Source: Hwanghaeella grinnelliae (GTDB taxonomy: Bacteria; Pseudomonadota; Alphaproteobacteria; UBA8366; Aestuariispiraceae). Taken from it: a stretch of DNA of 64,000 bases. The position numbers were made by a program, and so were the translations under genes. A model generated the notes under the pieces. The model was not told where the DNA came from. It saw only the letters and a list, made by a program, of their open reading frames with translations, and did no database searches. Location: positions 2,046,001 to 2,110,000 of the forward strand of contig NZ_SADE01000001.1 of NCBI RefSeq assembly GCF_004005845.1, in the 5' to 3' direction. This document shows positions 17,705 to 26,998 of the stretch, in pieces (within the stretch, counting starts at the first letter, position 1; every line of letters starts with the position of its first letter).

Positions 17705-18889
17705 ATGCCGGATAAATCCTTTCTGGACTGGCCGTTTTTCGAAGACCATCACCGTCGCCTCGCTGCGGATCTGGACGCCTGGGCGGCGGCGGAACTACCT
17801 GCCCTACTGGCGAACGAGCATGAAGACCTGGACGGCACCTGCCGCAAATTGGTCCAGGGTCTCTCCGCCGGCGGTTGGCTCGACTATGTCGTCCCCGCCA
17901 GTCACGGGGGCAAGTTCGACCGGCTGGACGTGCGGTCCCTCTGTCTGATCCGCGAGACGCTTGCGCGCCATGCCGGCCTAGCCGATTTCTCCTTTGTCAT
18001 GCAGGGCCTGGGCAGTGGACCGGTCACGCTGGCCGGAACGGCGGAACAGCAGGATGCCTGGTTGCCGAAGGTCCGTGCCGGTCAGGCGGTTTCCGCCTTC
18101 GCACTGTCGGAACCGGAAGCCGGGTCGGACGTCGCGGCGCTCGCCACAACGGCGGTGGAAGACGGCGACCATTACGTCCTGAACGGCACCAAGACCTGGA
18201 TATCGAACGGCGGCATCGCCGATGTCTATACGGTCGTCGCGCGCACCGGTGAAGCACCCGGCGCCAAGGGCCTCAGCGCCTTTGTGGTGCCCGCGGACAC
18301 GCCCGGTTTCGCAGTCACCGACCGCATTGAAGTGATCGCGCCGCATCCCTTGGGCACCCTCACCTTCACGGATTGCCGCATCCCGAAAACCGCAATGATC
18401 GGCGGACCGGGACAGGGGTTCAAATTGTCCATGATGAACCTGGACGTCTTCCGATCCACGGTCGGCGCGGCGGCGTTGGGCTTCGCGCGTAAGGCACTCG
18501 ACCTATCGCTGGAACGCGCCGGAACACGACAATTGTTTGGCGCGCCGATGGGCGACCTGCAACTGGTTCAGGGTAAGCTGGCCGACATGGCATTGCGCGT
18601 CGATGCTTCGGCCCTTCTCGTCTATCGTGCGGCTTGGACCAAGGATCAGGGCGCGCCGCGGGTCACCCGCGAAGCCAGTATAGCGAAACTGTATGCGACG
18701 GATGAAGCGCAGCAGGTCATCGACGATGCCGTCCAGATATTCGGCGGACATGGTGTCGTCTCAGGGAATCCAGTGGAAACGCTCTACCGCGAAATCCGGG
18801 CGCTCAGAATCTATGAGGGCGCGTCAGAAGTACAGAAGGTGGTGATCGCGCGGCAGGCTTTGGCCGATTATGCCGCTGCGGGGATTTGA
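17705..18889 (+). CDS. Acyl-CoA dehydrogenase family protein
   Basis: A 394-residue FAD flavoprotein with the three-part acyl-CoA dehydrogenase fold. It has an N-terminal helical part, [20 protein letters not shown] in the middle beta domain, and a C-terminal helical domain ending [18 protein letters not shown], where the conserved Glu or the loop after it would be catalytic. [15 protein letters not shown] is a further hallmark. It would oxidise a saturated CoA intermediate and pass electrons to ETF. The start at 17705 follows the hydratase stop by one base; an earlier in-frame ATG inside the hydratase gene is less likely. Confidence 0.91.
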   Translation: MPDKSFLDWPFFEDHHRRLAADLDAWAAAELPALLANEHEDLDGTCRKLVQGLSAGGWLDYVVPASHGGKFDRLDVRSLCLIRETLARHAGLADFSFVMQGLGSGPVTLAGTAEQQDAWLPKVRAGQAVSAFALSEPEAGSDVAALATTAVEDGDHYVLNGTKTWISNGGIADVYTVVARTGEAPGAKGLSAFVVPADTPGFAVTDRIEVIAPHPLGTLTFTDCRIPKTAMIGGPGQGFKLSMMNLDVFRSTVGAAALGFARKALDLSLERAGTRQLFGAPMGDLQLVQGKLADMALRVDASALLVYRAAWTKDQGAPRVTREASIAKLYATDEAQQVIDDAVQIFGGHGVVSGNPVETLYREIRALRIYEGASEVQKVVIARQALADYAAAGI

Positions 18890-18944
18890 GCCAAGTATTT
18901 AAGCCGGGCGTTAACGCTGGGTGTTTGAGCTGGGGGTTGTAACG

Positions 18945-20603
18945 ATGGGAAATCTTCTGGGTAGCTATACCGCACATACCGACACATTCGCGCGGGACAA
19001 CCTTCCGCCGCAGGACTTGTGGCCGACCTTTTTGCTGGACCGGCCGGAATTCCAATATCCGGACCGAATGAACTGCGCTGCCGAATTGCTGGATAAGCCA
19101 ATTGAAAAAGGCTGGGGCAACCGGCCCTGCCTGCGCACCCGTCGGGAAACCTGGAGTTATGCGCATCTAAAGGCGCAGACCGACCGGATCGCCCATGTGC
19201 TGGTCGATGAATTGGGCCTCAAACCCGGCAACCGCGTCCTGCTTCGGTCGGCAAACAACCCGATGATGGTCGCCTGCTGGTTCGCCGTCGCAAAGGCGGG
19301 CGGCGTCGTGGTCGCAACCATGCCGTTGCTGCGCGCAAAGGAACTCGCCGTCATCATCGAGAAGGCTGAAATCAACCTGGCGCTCTGCGACGAACGGCTG
19401 ATTGAGGAAATGGAAGGCGCGAAAGAGGCCGCCCCGCGTCTTGAGCGGATCTGTGCCTTCAACGGATCGGGTGAACCGGGCACAGGCGCGGAACTCGAGG
19501 ATCTGATGCGCGGCAAACCGGCCCACTTCGACGCCTTGGATACGTCCGCGGACGATGTCGTGCTGATTGCCTTCACATCGGGCACGACGGGAAAGCCGAA
19601 GGGCACGATGCATTTCCACCGGGACGTGATGGTAATCTGCGATGCCACACCGCCCCATGTCCTGCGTATCCAGGCCAAGGACGTCTTCATCGGGTCCCCA
19701 CCCTTGGCGTTCACCTTCGGGCTTGGCGGATTGGTCCTGTTCCCGATGCGCTTCGGCGCCAGCACGGTCCTGTTGGAAAAAGCCACCCCACCCGCCCTTC
19801 TGGAAGCCATTCCGGAATTTGGGGCGACAACGCTTTTCACCGCGCCGACCGCCTACCGGGCCATCATGACCGCGGTGGAAGAAGCGGCCCCGCACCGGGG
19901 CGATGCGCTGAAATCGCTACGGAACTGCGTCTCGGCGGGTGAGACGTTGCCCAAGGCGACCTTCGACGCCTGGAAGCAGATGACCGGTATCGCCTGCATC
20001 GACGGATTGGGCTCGACCGAAATGCTGCATATCTTTATCGCCGCCCCGCCCGAAAAGATGCGCGGCGGCGCGACCGGCTATCCCATGCCCGGCTATGAAG
20101 CGAAAATCGTCGATGACGACATGAATGACCTTCCCCCTGGTGAAGTCGGGCGGTTGGCCGTGCGCGGGCCAACGGGTTGCCGCTATCTGGCCGACGACCG
20201 GCAGACCGTCTACGTGCGGCAAGGATGGAACCTGACCGGTGACGCCTATTCAATGGATGAGGACGGCTATTTCCACTTTGCCGCCCGCGCTGACGACATG
20301 ATCATCTCCGCCGGTTACAACATCGCCGGGCCGGAAGTGGAGGATTGCCTGCTGGAACATGCCGGTGTGGCCGAATGCGCCGTCGTCGGTGTCCCCTCTG
20401 AAGACCGCGGCACAATCGTCAAAGCCTATATCGTTCTGCGGTCCGGCTATGAGGCAGAGCCGGCCTTGACGGAAGAAATGCAAAATTTCGTGAAAAACAG
20501 GATCGCGCCCTTTAAATATCCGCGCGAGATCGAATTCGTCGACGTCCTACCCAAGACCGAGACCGGCAAAATTCAACGCTTTAAACTGCGGGAGACCCCC
20601 TGA
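18945..20603 (+). CDS. Benzoate/2-aminobenzoate-CoA ligase family protein
   Basis: A 552-residue AMP-forming acyl-CoA synthetase. Motifs seen are the P-loop IAFTSGTTGKPKGTMHFH, LGSTEMLHIF, the hinge-region FHFAARADDMIISAGYNIAGPE and the catalytic Lys in LPKTETGKIQR. The N-terminus (DNLPPQDLWPTFLLDRPEF) matches benzoate-CoA ligase relatives. In this operon it would activate the aromatic acid, most likely anthranilate, with ATP and CoA, feeding the monooxygenase. The start at 18945 is preceded by a GGGGG tract; an earlier ATG at 18921 is possible. It lies 55 bp after the dehydrogenase gene. Confidence 0.9.
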   Translation: MGNLLGSYTAHTDTFARDNLPPQDLWPTFLLDRPEFQYPDRMNCAAELLDKPIEKGWGNRPCLRTRRETWSYAHLKAQTDRIAHVLVDELGLKPGNRVLLRSANNPMMVACWFAVAKAGGVVVATMPLLRAKELAVIIEKAEINLALCDERLIEEMEGAKEAAPRLERICAFNGSGEPGTGAELEDLMRGKPAHFDALDTSADDVVLIAFTSGTTGKPKGTMHFHRDVMVICDATPPHVLRIQAKDVFIGSPPLAFTFGLGGLVLFPMRFGASTVLLEKATPPALLEAIPEFGATTLFTAPTAYRAIMTAVEEAAPHRGDALKSLRNCVSAGETLPKATFDAWKQMTGIACIDGLGSTEMLHIFIAAPPEKMRGGATGYPMPGYEAKIVDDDMNDLPPGEVGRLAVRGPTGCRYLADDRQTVYVRQGWNLTGDAYSMDEDGYFHFAARADDMIISAGYNIAGPEVEDCLLEHAGVAECAVVGVPSEDRGTIVKAYIVLRSGYEAEPALTEEMQNFVKNRIAPFKYPREIEFVDVLPKTETGKIQRFKLRETP

Positions 20604-20606
20604 GCC

Positions 20607-21080
20607 ATGACGGTCTACAAGACCCCTATCACCGTCCTTTTCCGCCATTGCGACGTGGCGGGCATCGTTTTCTACCCGCGTTATGTGGAAATGGTGAACG
20701 ACGTCATCGAACGCTGGTTGGACGAGGCATTGGGCTGTTCCTTCAAGCAAATGCATCTGGAACTGAACGCTGGGATCCCCACCGTGAAGTTGGAGGTGGA
20801 ATACCTTGCGCCCGCGTCACTAGGCGATGTGTTGGAATTCCAATTGACCTTACGCGACCTTGGAAAAAGTTCCTTCAAGACACGTATCATTGCCATGCAT
20901 GGGGAAACCAAGGTTATGGAAGTGCGCTCCACCCTCGTCTGGGTGAAGTCCGGCAACGCGTTCAAAGGCGAAGGCGCGATGAAGGCCCAGCCGCTGCCGG
21001 CCGACATCCGCGGCAATATGGAAAAATTCCTTGAGGTCGATCCTAAGGACTTCATTCAAATCGCCGAGGGAGATAACTGA
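20607..21080 (+). CDS. Hotdog-fold acyl-CoA thioesterase (4-hydroxybenzoyl-CoA thioesterase type)
   Basis: A 157-residue 4HBT-type hotdog protein. The signature RHCDVAGIVFYPRYVEMVNDVIERW lies at residues 14-38, with the Asp of HCDVAG in the catalytic position, followed by a typical central strand (SFKTRIIAMHGETKVMEVRSTLVWV). It would hydrolyse stalled CoA esters or release the free acid. It starts 3 bp after the ligase stop, and its TGA overlaps the ATG of the RidA gene, so it belongs to the operon. Confidence 0.9.
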   Translation: MTVYKTPITVLFRHCDVAGIVFYPRYVEMVNDVIERWLDEALGCSFKQMHLELNAGIPTVKLEVEYLAPASLGDVLEFQLTLRDLGKSSFKTRIIAMHGETKVMEVRSTLVWVKSGNAFKGEGAMKAQPLPADIRGNMEKFLEVDPKDFIQIAEGDN

Positions 21081-21490
21081 TGGACGTTCTGCTGCCGGAA
21101 GGCTGGAAGAAGGGAAAAGGCTACTCCCACGGCATGGCTGAAACCATTGAACCGGGCGACAAACTGATCACGCTTGGCGGGTTGATCGGTTGGAACGGCC
21201 AAGAAGAATTCGAAAGCGATGACTTTATAGAACAATGCCGCCAGACATTGGAAAACGTCGTCACCGTCCTGGCGCAAGCCGGCGCCGAGCCGAGCGACGT
21301 GATGTCCATGACCTGGTACATCACGGACAAAGAAGAATGTTTGGCCAGGCAGAAGGAATTGGGCGCGGCTTATCGCGCCACCATGGGCGATCATTTCCCG
21401 GCCATGGCCATGGTTGAGGTCAAAGCCCTGATGGAAGACCGCGCCAAGGTGGAAATCGAAACCCGCGCGGTTGTCAAAAACGAGCGTTAA
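21080..21490 (+). CDS. RidA family (enamine/imine deaminase-like) protein
   Basis: A 136-residue YjgF/YER057c/UK114 fold protein. The order is GKGYSHGMAETIEPGDKLITLGGLIGWN, then ECLARQKELGAAYRATMGDHFPAMAMVEVKALMEDRAKVEIETRAVV. The family usually has an Arg in this last region for substrate binding, and an Arg is present (EDRAKVEIE). RidA proteins hydrolyse reactive enamines and imines to ketones and ammonia. In a pathway that reduces 2-aminobenzoyl-CoA, such a step would remove the amino group, which supports anthranilate over salicylate as substrate. It is the last gene of the operon and converges on 21516-22706. Confidence 0.88.
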   Translation: MDVLLPEGWKKGKGYSHGMAETIEPGDKLITLGGLIGWNGQEEFESDDFIEQCRQTLENVVTVLAQAGAEPSDVMSMTWYITDKEECLARQKELGAAYRATMGDHFPAMAMVEVKALMEDRAKVEIETRAVVKNER

Positions 21491-21515
21491 CGGCCGCGAG
21501 CCAGCTGTATTTGAG

Positions 21516-22706
21516 TCACGTTTCCTTGGTTTTCTTTAGCCGTACAGCGCGGCCAAGCTCCGCGCCGGAAAACCATATGACCACGCCAAAGCAGCAGACA
21601 ATCATCATGTAGGGTGCGGCATAGTAGCGGGTGTCGAACCACGGGATGAACACGAAATGAAAGCAAACCATCAGCAGTGACAGCAAGGCCGTCTCCCCAT
21701 AGGGACGAAGAGGCTTGGACCGGAAGGTTAGGCCATAGGCAATAAGCGCCAAGGCAATCAGCATCGGATATTTAGCGCTCTTGTTCGCGACCATGTGAAC
21801 CTGCCTTACCAGGATATCGGCAAACATGGTCGGCGTGACGGTGAACTCCTTAGTCATCATGTAAGGCTGCTGTGAAATGAAACTGTGAAAATAGACGGCT
21901 TGGTAACTCGGCGTGTCGAGCGGGATTGAAATCGCTGCGTATAGCACCAACGCTCCAAGACCCCAGGCCACCGCTTCCCGGAACCTCATGCGGCGTTCTC
22001 CAGTCGCTAGGAAGGTGGCCACCCCCAGGAAAGCGCCGAAATAGAGAATAGCGTCCATGCGGACGATCATCGCGGCAAGGAAACATATGCAGGCAAGGCG
22101 GCGACGCCCTTCCGTGAAGCTTATCAAAGCACCGGCGATCGCAAGAGCGGTCAATCCGTCGGGGTATTCGTACCTCGCTGTCTGAAACAGGCCGGCGAGC
22201 AACCCTGCAATCGCGATCGGTATCGCGACCGGCGCAGAAAGCTTTCGCAACAACCAAACCGCCACTAGTGCAAAAGCCAGGGCCGCCGGAATCGCCGCCA
22301 TGATGCGCGTCGCCAAATATGGATCGACCCCCAGATAGGTCAGGCCGATGACCGGCACGATGAACCCCAATTTATAACAGGCGACGTGCAATTGTTGACG
22401 GAACGCTTCCGGGTCCGTCGCGACGATTGATCGATAAAGACTGATCCCCGGCGGACTTTCCGTCAGTTCCCGATAGGTGCGTTCTGGAATGCTCGCTTTC
22501 AAATGGTCATAGGTCTGACGCTGAATTTCCGGCCAGTCGCCATCCGTCGTCGCGTCGAATACACAGCCCAAATAGAAAATGACGTCGAAAGCATGCTTGG
22601 GGGTCGCCAGGGAGATCCCCGCGAATACGATGCTCAACAGCAACACACCCGCAAGGGCCCAACGCGGGACACGTCCCGATCCTGTTACCCAATCAAAAGC
22701 GCGCAC
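21516..22706 (-). CDS. Polytopic membrane protein, glycosyltransferase-C-like layout, function unknown
   Basis: A 396-residue protein with about ten hydrophobic segments. An N-terminal helix (WALAGVLLLSIVFAGISL) is followed by a ~90-residue soluble loop with an early FDVIFYLGCVFD stretch. Helices then run to the C-terminus, with a basic tail (RLKKTKET). Acidic residues in the first large loop and the WFDTRYYAAPY segment before the last helix recall integral-membrane glycosyl- or mannosyltransferases, but I do not recognise a defined family. It starts with GTG at 22706, with a GGAAAGGG site upstream. It stands alone between the aromatic operon and DUF2000. Confidence 0.75.
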   Translation of the reverse strand: MRAFDWVTGSGRVPRWALAGVLLLSIVFAGISLATPKHAFDVIFYLGCVFDATTDGDWPEIQRQTYDHLKASIPERTYRELTESPPGISLYRSIVATDPEAFRQQLHVACYKLGFIVPVIGLTYLGVDPYLATRIMAAIPAALAFALVAVWLLRKLSAPVAIPIAIAGLLAGLFQTARYEYPDGLTALAIAGALISFTEGRRRLACICFLAAMIVRMDAILYFGAFLGVATFLATGERRMRFREAVAWGLGALVLYAAISIPLDTPSYQAVYFHSFISQQPYMMTKEFTVTPTMFADILVRQVHMVANKSAKYPMLIALALIAYGLTFRSKPLRPYGETALLSLLMVCFHFVFIPWFDTRYYAAPYMMIVCCFGVVIWFSGAELGRAVRLKKTKET

Positions 22707-22872
22707 CCGCTGCCCTTTCCGCTGCTTTCGGCGTCTTTGCGTATAGGCGAGTCACGGTTTCACGCCAAGCTAGGTAAGTGCTGCTCTGTTCCAACGCTAC
22801 GGGACGTCCATGCCGATGGGATCGACGACAAGGACGCCCAGGGCATCCAGGCACGGGACGGTCTTGGGTCGG

Positions 22873-23283
22873 TCATGGATGCAGTTTCATTCCTTTCATG
22901 ACCTTATCGACCGTCTTTCGGTCCGCATGGAGGGCAATGGCGACCAGATCAAGCTCTTCCAACGGCACCGCGGCGACGGCGGCGCGGTTGTCCTGATCGT
23001 TCCCGGTCGCGAACAGATCGGCTGTGAAAATGATCGGTACTTCGCCGCGCGACAGCGCACGGCTGTTCGCCTTGGTCAGATCGGCTTTCTCGACCTCATA
23101 GACCAGGATCGGCTGGCGGATCATTGCGCCGTATTGCGTGCCCGACCCGTCGGCATAGGGCTCACCGATCAATTCCGGGCTTTGGCCGACAAGACCGCCC
23201 GCCAGGAAGCTCACCGCATTCAGCTTTCGCCAAGTCTCTAAACCGTTCCAAACCGCGATGGCGATTTTCGTATCGTATTGCAT
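22873..23283 (-). CDS. DUF2000 domain protein
   Basis: A 136-residue cytoplasmic protein that spans one DUF2000 domain, from DTKIAIAVWNGLETWRKLNAVSFLAGG to LVAIALHADRKTVDKVMKGMKLHP. The family has a Bit1-like peptidyl-tRNA-hydrolase-type fold but no assigned reaction. I use the ATG at 23283, not one 54 bases upstream, because the family starts at this point. Only 29 bp separate it from the AraC gene at 23313, which is transcribed the other way. In many genomes DUF2000 genes sit beside an AraC regulator, so the neighbour probably controls it (inference). Confidence 0.85.
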   Translation of the reverse strand: MQYDTKIAIAVWNGLETWRKLNAVSFLAGGLVGQSPELIGEPYADGSGTQYGAMIRQPILVYEVEKADLTKANSRALSRGEVPIIFTADLFATGNDQDNRAAVAAVPLEELDLVAIALHADRKTVDKVMKGMKLHP

Positions 23284-23312
23284 GGGGCAGCCTCCGACAT
23301 CACATTGTTGCA

Positions 23313-24203
23313 ATGGCACATTCTCTAGCAGGCACATTTGACGTCGGTCTTGAACGTTCGTGCGTTCCCGGCAGCCCCACGCGGCGGGATTGGGTCCGTC
23401 ACGGCGCCTGCCCGCCTGGCATGGAACGTCATGAAGCCTTTTTCGCGGGCTTTGCCTATGCGCCGCACAGGCACGATACCTACGCCATCGGCTATACGGT
23501 CGAAGGCGTGCAAAGCTTCGGTTACCGCGGAAGCGAGGAACACAGCCTGCCGGGCCATGTCATGGTCTTGCATCCAGACGAAGTGCATGACGGCCATGCC
23601 GGGACCGAAGACGGGTTTCTTTTCCGCATGCTGTATCTGCGCCCTGACGTCATCCGCGATGCCCTTGCCCAGGCTGGGCCCGGGGGACGCCCCGCCCCCC
23701 TTCCTTTCATCGACGGGGCGGTCAGCCGCGACCCGCGCGTCATCCGGGCCTTGATGCCGGCCCTGGCCGATATGAAGGCGGAGATAGACCCGCTGGAGGC
23801 GGACCGGATCGTTCAGGAACTGGCCGACGCCCTGAATGCGATATCCGGCAACCTCCTGACGCCCCCTTCCCGTTCCCATCAACAGGCTGTAGACCGGGCG
23901 CGCGAGTACCTGCGCGGCAATCTTGCCGATACGGTCACGTCGGAAGAATTGGAACAGGAAACCGGCTTGGACCGATACGAGCTTTCCCGGCAATTCCGCC
24001 GGCTTGTCGGTACCAGTCCCTATCGCTATCTGGTGATGCGCCGCCTGGACGCGGTGCGCGATGCTATCCTCGACGGCGATAGCCTTGCCGATGCCGCAAT
24101 GGCGGCGGGCTTCGCGGACCAGGCCCATATGACACGGCATTTCAAAAAGGCTTTCGGGGTGACGCCTGGTAAATGGCTCGCGCTCTCCCAAAAGACCCCT
24201 TAA
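23313..24203 (+). CDS. AraC family transcriptional regulator
   Basis: A 296-residue regulator. The N-terminal cupin domain (AraC_binding, about 35-150) contains HRHDTYAIGYTVEG and VMVLHPDEVHDGHAG. The C-terminal domain has two helix-turn-helix motifs (VTSEELEQETGLDRYELSRQFRRLVG and LADAAMAAGFADQAHMTRHFKKAFGVTPGKW). It would activate transcription when the cupin binds a small molecule. The ATG at 23313 fits a compact divergent promoter shared with DUF2000; the longer frame upstream overlaps that gene and is not supported by domains. Confidence 0.9.
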   Translation: MAHSLAGTFDVGLERSCVPGSPTRRDWVRHGACPPGMERHEAFFAGFAYAPHRHDTYAIGYTVEGVQSFGYRGSEEHSLPGHVMVLHPDEVHDGHAGTEDGFLFRMLYLRPDVIRDALAQAGPGGRPAPLPFIDGAVSRDPRVIRALMPALADMKAEIDPLEADRIVQELADALNAISGNLLTPPSRSHQQAVDRAREYLRGNLADTVTSEELEQETGLDRYELSRQFRRLVGTSPYRYLVMRRLDAVRDAILDGDSLADAAMAAGFADQAHMTRHFKKAFGVTPGKWLALSQKTP

Positions 24204-24262
24204 GGGGCGCCTCAGAGGCCTGACGAAACCCAACCCGCTGCCGACCGGCATGGAGACATATT

Positions 24263-26038
24263 TTGGCGAGACAGTTATTGCCGGAACGGCCCAAGGGCCG
24301 CGATTTGCGGACGCTGCGGCGCGCGGCCGGGTTCCTGCGCCCCTATTGGCCGCGGGTCGTGGGCGCGATGGTCGCGCTGATGGTGACGGCATCTGCCGTA
24401 CTGGGCCTTGGCCAAGGCCTGCGTGCCCTGATCGATGGCGGGTTTTCCGGGGGCGACCCCGCCGCCCTCGAAAACGCCTTGGGGCTGCTCGTCGGCCTCA
24501 GCATTGTCATGGCCATCGGCACCTATTGCCGTTTCTATCTTGTCACCTGGTTGGGCGAGCGCGTCGTCGCCGATTTGCGGGACGCCGTTTTCGACCGGGT
24601 CATTCGGATGGATCCCGCCTTTTTCGAAGTCACCAAGACCGGTGAAATTCTTTCCCGCCTAACCACCGACACGACCTTGTTGCAATCGGTCATCGGATCC
24701 AGCGTCTCCATGGCGTTGCGCAATACGCTGATGATGATCGGCGGACTTGCGATGATGTTATTCACCAATGCCAAGCTGACCCTGCTCGTCCTGCTGGTCG
24801 TCCCCGTCGTCGTCGTGCCCATCCTGTTCATCGGCCGGAAGGTCAGAACCCTGTCGCGCGCCAGCCAGGATCGTGTCGCCGATGTCGGCGCCTTTGCCGA
24901 GGAGAGCTTCAATGCGATCCACACCGTTCAGTCCTATACCCATGAAGAAGCGGACCGCCGCGCCTTCGCCGCCGAGGTAAAAAACGCCTTCACTGTCGCC
25001 ATCGAACGGACCCGGTTGCGCGGCCTGTTATCCGCAACCGTGATCCTGCTGGTTTTCGCCGCGATCTCGGTCATTCTGTGGGTCGGCGGCAATGACGTGA
25101 TGGAAGGAGTCATTTCCGGCGGGGACCTGGCAGCCTTCGTCTTCTATGCAACGGTGGTGGCGTTTTCCGTGGCGATCATTTCGGAAGTCTACGGCGAATT
25201 GCAGCGCGCCGCCGGCGCGACCGAACGGCTTGTCGAGTTGTTGGAGGCCGAACCAGATATCCTTCCCCCGTCCCAACCAGTCCCCATGCCCGTCCCCCCG
25301 CAGGGCCGCATCGCGCTGCAGGACGTCACCTTCCACTATCCCTCGCGCCCCGACATGGCGGCACTGAATGGCTTCACCCTAACCGTTGAACCGGGTGAGA
25401 CCGTTGCGTTGGTCGGTCCGTCCGGCGCCGGCAAGACGACCGTGTTCCAATTGCTGCTGCGCTTTTACGATCCGAATTCCGGCACGGTGAAAATCGACGG
25501 TGTCGATGTCAGCGCCGCAGATCCGACTTTGGTCCGGCAGCGCATTGCCCTTGTCCCCCAGGACCCGATTATCTTCGGCGCGACCGGACGGGAAAACATC
25601 GCCTATGGCGACCCGGACGCCTCCGAGGATCGCATCCATCAAGCGGCGAAGGATGCCCGCGCAGAAGAATTCCTGACCCGCCTTCCTGAAGGTTACGACA
25701 CCTTCCTGGGTGAGAAAGGAGCGCGTCTTTCCGGTGGGCAGCGGCAGCGTATTTCCATTGCCCGTGCCATCCTTCGGGATCCCGCCATTTTGCTGCTGGA
25801 TGAAGCGACAAGCGCCCTGGACGCGGAGAACGAGCGTCTGGTGCAGGATGCCCTGAACCGTTTGATGGCGGGCCGCACGACGCTGATCATTGCCCACCGA
25901 CTGGCGACCGTGGTCAATGCCGACCGCATCGTGGTGATGGAGGACGGGCAAATCTCGGCAATCGGCACGCACAAGGAACTGACCGAGAATAACGACCTTT
26001 ATTCCCGCCTGGCCAAACTGCAATTCAGAGATTACTGA
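24263..26038 (+). CDS. ABC exporter, fused permease-ATPase (MsbA/LmrA type)
   Basis: A 591-residue half-transporter that works as a homodimer in the inner membrane. Six helices occupy residues about 25-315 (exporter type I fold, with FLRPYWPRVVGAMVALMVTASAVLG first). The ATPase domain follows: GPSGAGKTT, Q-loop LVPQDP, signature LSGGQRQRI and Walker B ILLLDEATSALD. It is predicted to export a lipid or hydrophobic compound. Starts with TTG at 24263, preceded by GGAGA; an ATG at 24250 is out of frame. It stands 59 bp downstream of the AraC gene and might be a target, although nothing proves this. Confidence 0.9.
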   Translation: MARQLLPERPKGRDLRTLRRAAGFLRPYWPRVVGAMVALMVTASAVLGLGQGLRALIDGGFSGGDPAALENALGLLVGLSIVMAIGTYCRFYLVTWLGERVVADLRDAVFDRVIRMDPAFFEVTKTGEILSRLTTDTTLLQSVIGSSVSMALRNTLMMIGGLAMMLFTNAKLTLLVLLVVPVVVVPILFIGRKVRTLSRASQDRVADVGAFAEESFNAIHTVQSYTHEEADRRAFAAEVKNAFTVAIERTRLRGLLSATVILLVFAAISVILWVGGNDVMEGVISGGDLAAFVFYATVVAFSVAIISEVYGELQRAAGATERLVELLEAEPDILPPSQPVPMPVPPQGRIALQDVTFHYPSRPDMAALNGFTLTVEPGETVALVGPSGAGKTTVFQLLLRFYDPNSGTVKIDGVDVSAADPTLVRQRIALVPQDPIIFGATGRENIAYGDPDASEDRIHQAAKDARAEEFLTRLPEGYDTFLGEKGARLSGGQRQRISIARAILRDPAILLLDEATSALDAENERLVQDALNRLMAGRTTLIIAHRLATVVNADRIVVMEDGQISAIGTHKELTENNDLYSRLAKLQFRDY

Positions 26039-26119
26039 CTTAAACGATCTCGGTTATTCTTGCCATTCAACGCGTTGTATCTACCGGTGCCGCGTACGCT
26101 TGAAGCACCGGCAAACGAC

Positions 26120-26254
26120 AACAGTTGCATCGTTATCTTGTCAAACACCGGGGACCGCAATTTCCTCAACAATAGCTCGCCGATGATCCGGTAAGTGTTC
26201 AACTATTGGGACAATCTCCGCGGGACCGGGGCGATGCCTGAACAGCGCACCGAG
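26120..26254 (+). pseudogene. Possible decayed fragment of a PAS_5 protein
   Basis: In one plus-strand frame this spacer reads FLNNSSPMIR, then an in-frame TAA at 26192-26194, then VFNYWDNLRGTGAMPEQ. That is like the N-terminal YW-x-x-x-R...MP start of PAS_5 proteins, two of which occur in this window. Similarity fades after about 20 residues, and the segment runs into the 3' end of the GST gene. A chance resemblance cannot be excluded. Confidence 0.25.
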
Positions 26255-26323
26255 CATTTGGTTGTTCTGACTAGACCACTCCTCGAGTTCCTGCTCGCCC
26301 TTGCTGACGGCCACGCCGACCGG

Positions 26324-26935
26324 CTATTTCCGGAGCGGGCATGCCTCCCGCCCCATCAACCGCTTCAGATAGGCTTTCAGGTTCGGGAACCCGTCACTCA
26401 AGAAACCGATCCGCCACCCCATGCCGACTGCGATGCAGACATTGATATCCGTGGCGGTGAACCGGTCTTCCAGCATGAAGTCGGTTTTCGCCAGACGGTC
26501 TTCCAGCACCTGCGCCCCTGCCCTGTAGAACTTGGCGGATTGCTCCACGACATCCGCCTTCCGCTCCTCTTCCGGCAGCAGGAAACTCATCTTGTTCTTG
26601 AAACCCGCATAAGCCCAGGCCTCCACTTCGCTCGTCGCGAACAAGGTCCATTGGTCGTGCAGGGTACGCGCCCATGTGCCCGGTTTTGCGATAAGGTTCT
26701 TTTCCGGCACTAGATCGCAGATCGCCGCAACGATGGCGGAGGACTCGAATAGCGGCTTCCCGTCGATCAGCGCCGCCGGCAGTTTGCCCATGGGATGGAT
26801 TTTGCGAACCGCGTCACTGTGAAACGTCTCGAAATTGTTTCCTTCGGATCGGTAGTCCAATCCGGCCTCGTTCAACGCCCATCGGCATTTCGAGGAACGC
26901 GTCGGTTTAAACTCATAAAGAACGATATCCGGCAT
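26324..26935 (-). CDS. Glutathione S-transferase family protein
   Basis: A 203-residue GST. The thioredoxin-like N-terminal domain (IVLYEFKPTRSSKCRWALNEAGL, HPMGKLPAALIDGKPLFESSAIV) has the cis-Pro of KLPA and the glutathione-binding ESSAI. The C-terminal helical domain has FTATDINVCIAVGMG, the N-capping box. There is a Ser/Cys near the active-site position (SSKC). Substrate is unknown; conjugation or isomerisation of an electrophile is typical. The ATG at 26935 is chosen because the family begins there. It is divergent from the TetR gene, and both starts flank a perfect operator. Confidence 0.9.
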   Translation of the reverse strand: MPDIVLYEFKPTRSSKCRWALNEAGLDYRSEGNNFETFHSDAVRKIHPMGKLPAALIDGKPLFESSAIVAAICDLVPEKNLIAKPGTWARTLHDQWTLFATSEVEAWAYAGFKNKMSFLLPEEERKADVVEQSAKFYRAGAQVLEDRLAKTDFMLEDRFTATDINVCIAVGMGWRIGFLSDGFPNLKAYLKRLMGREACPLRK

Positions 26936-26998
26936 ATCCGCAGTCCTTCCGCCATATTTTATTAACAATTCTTGACTTTGCGGACCGTGGGACAGCGC

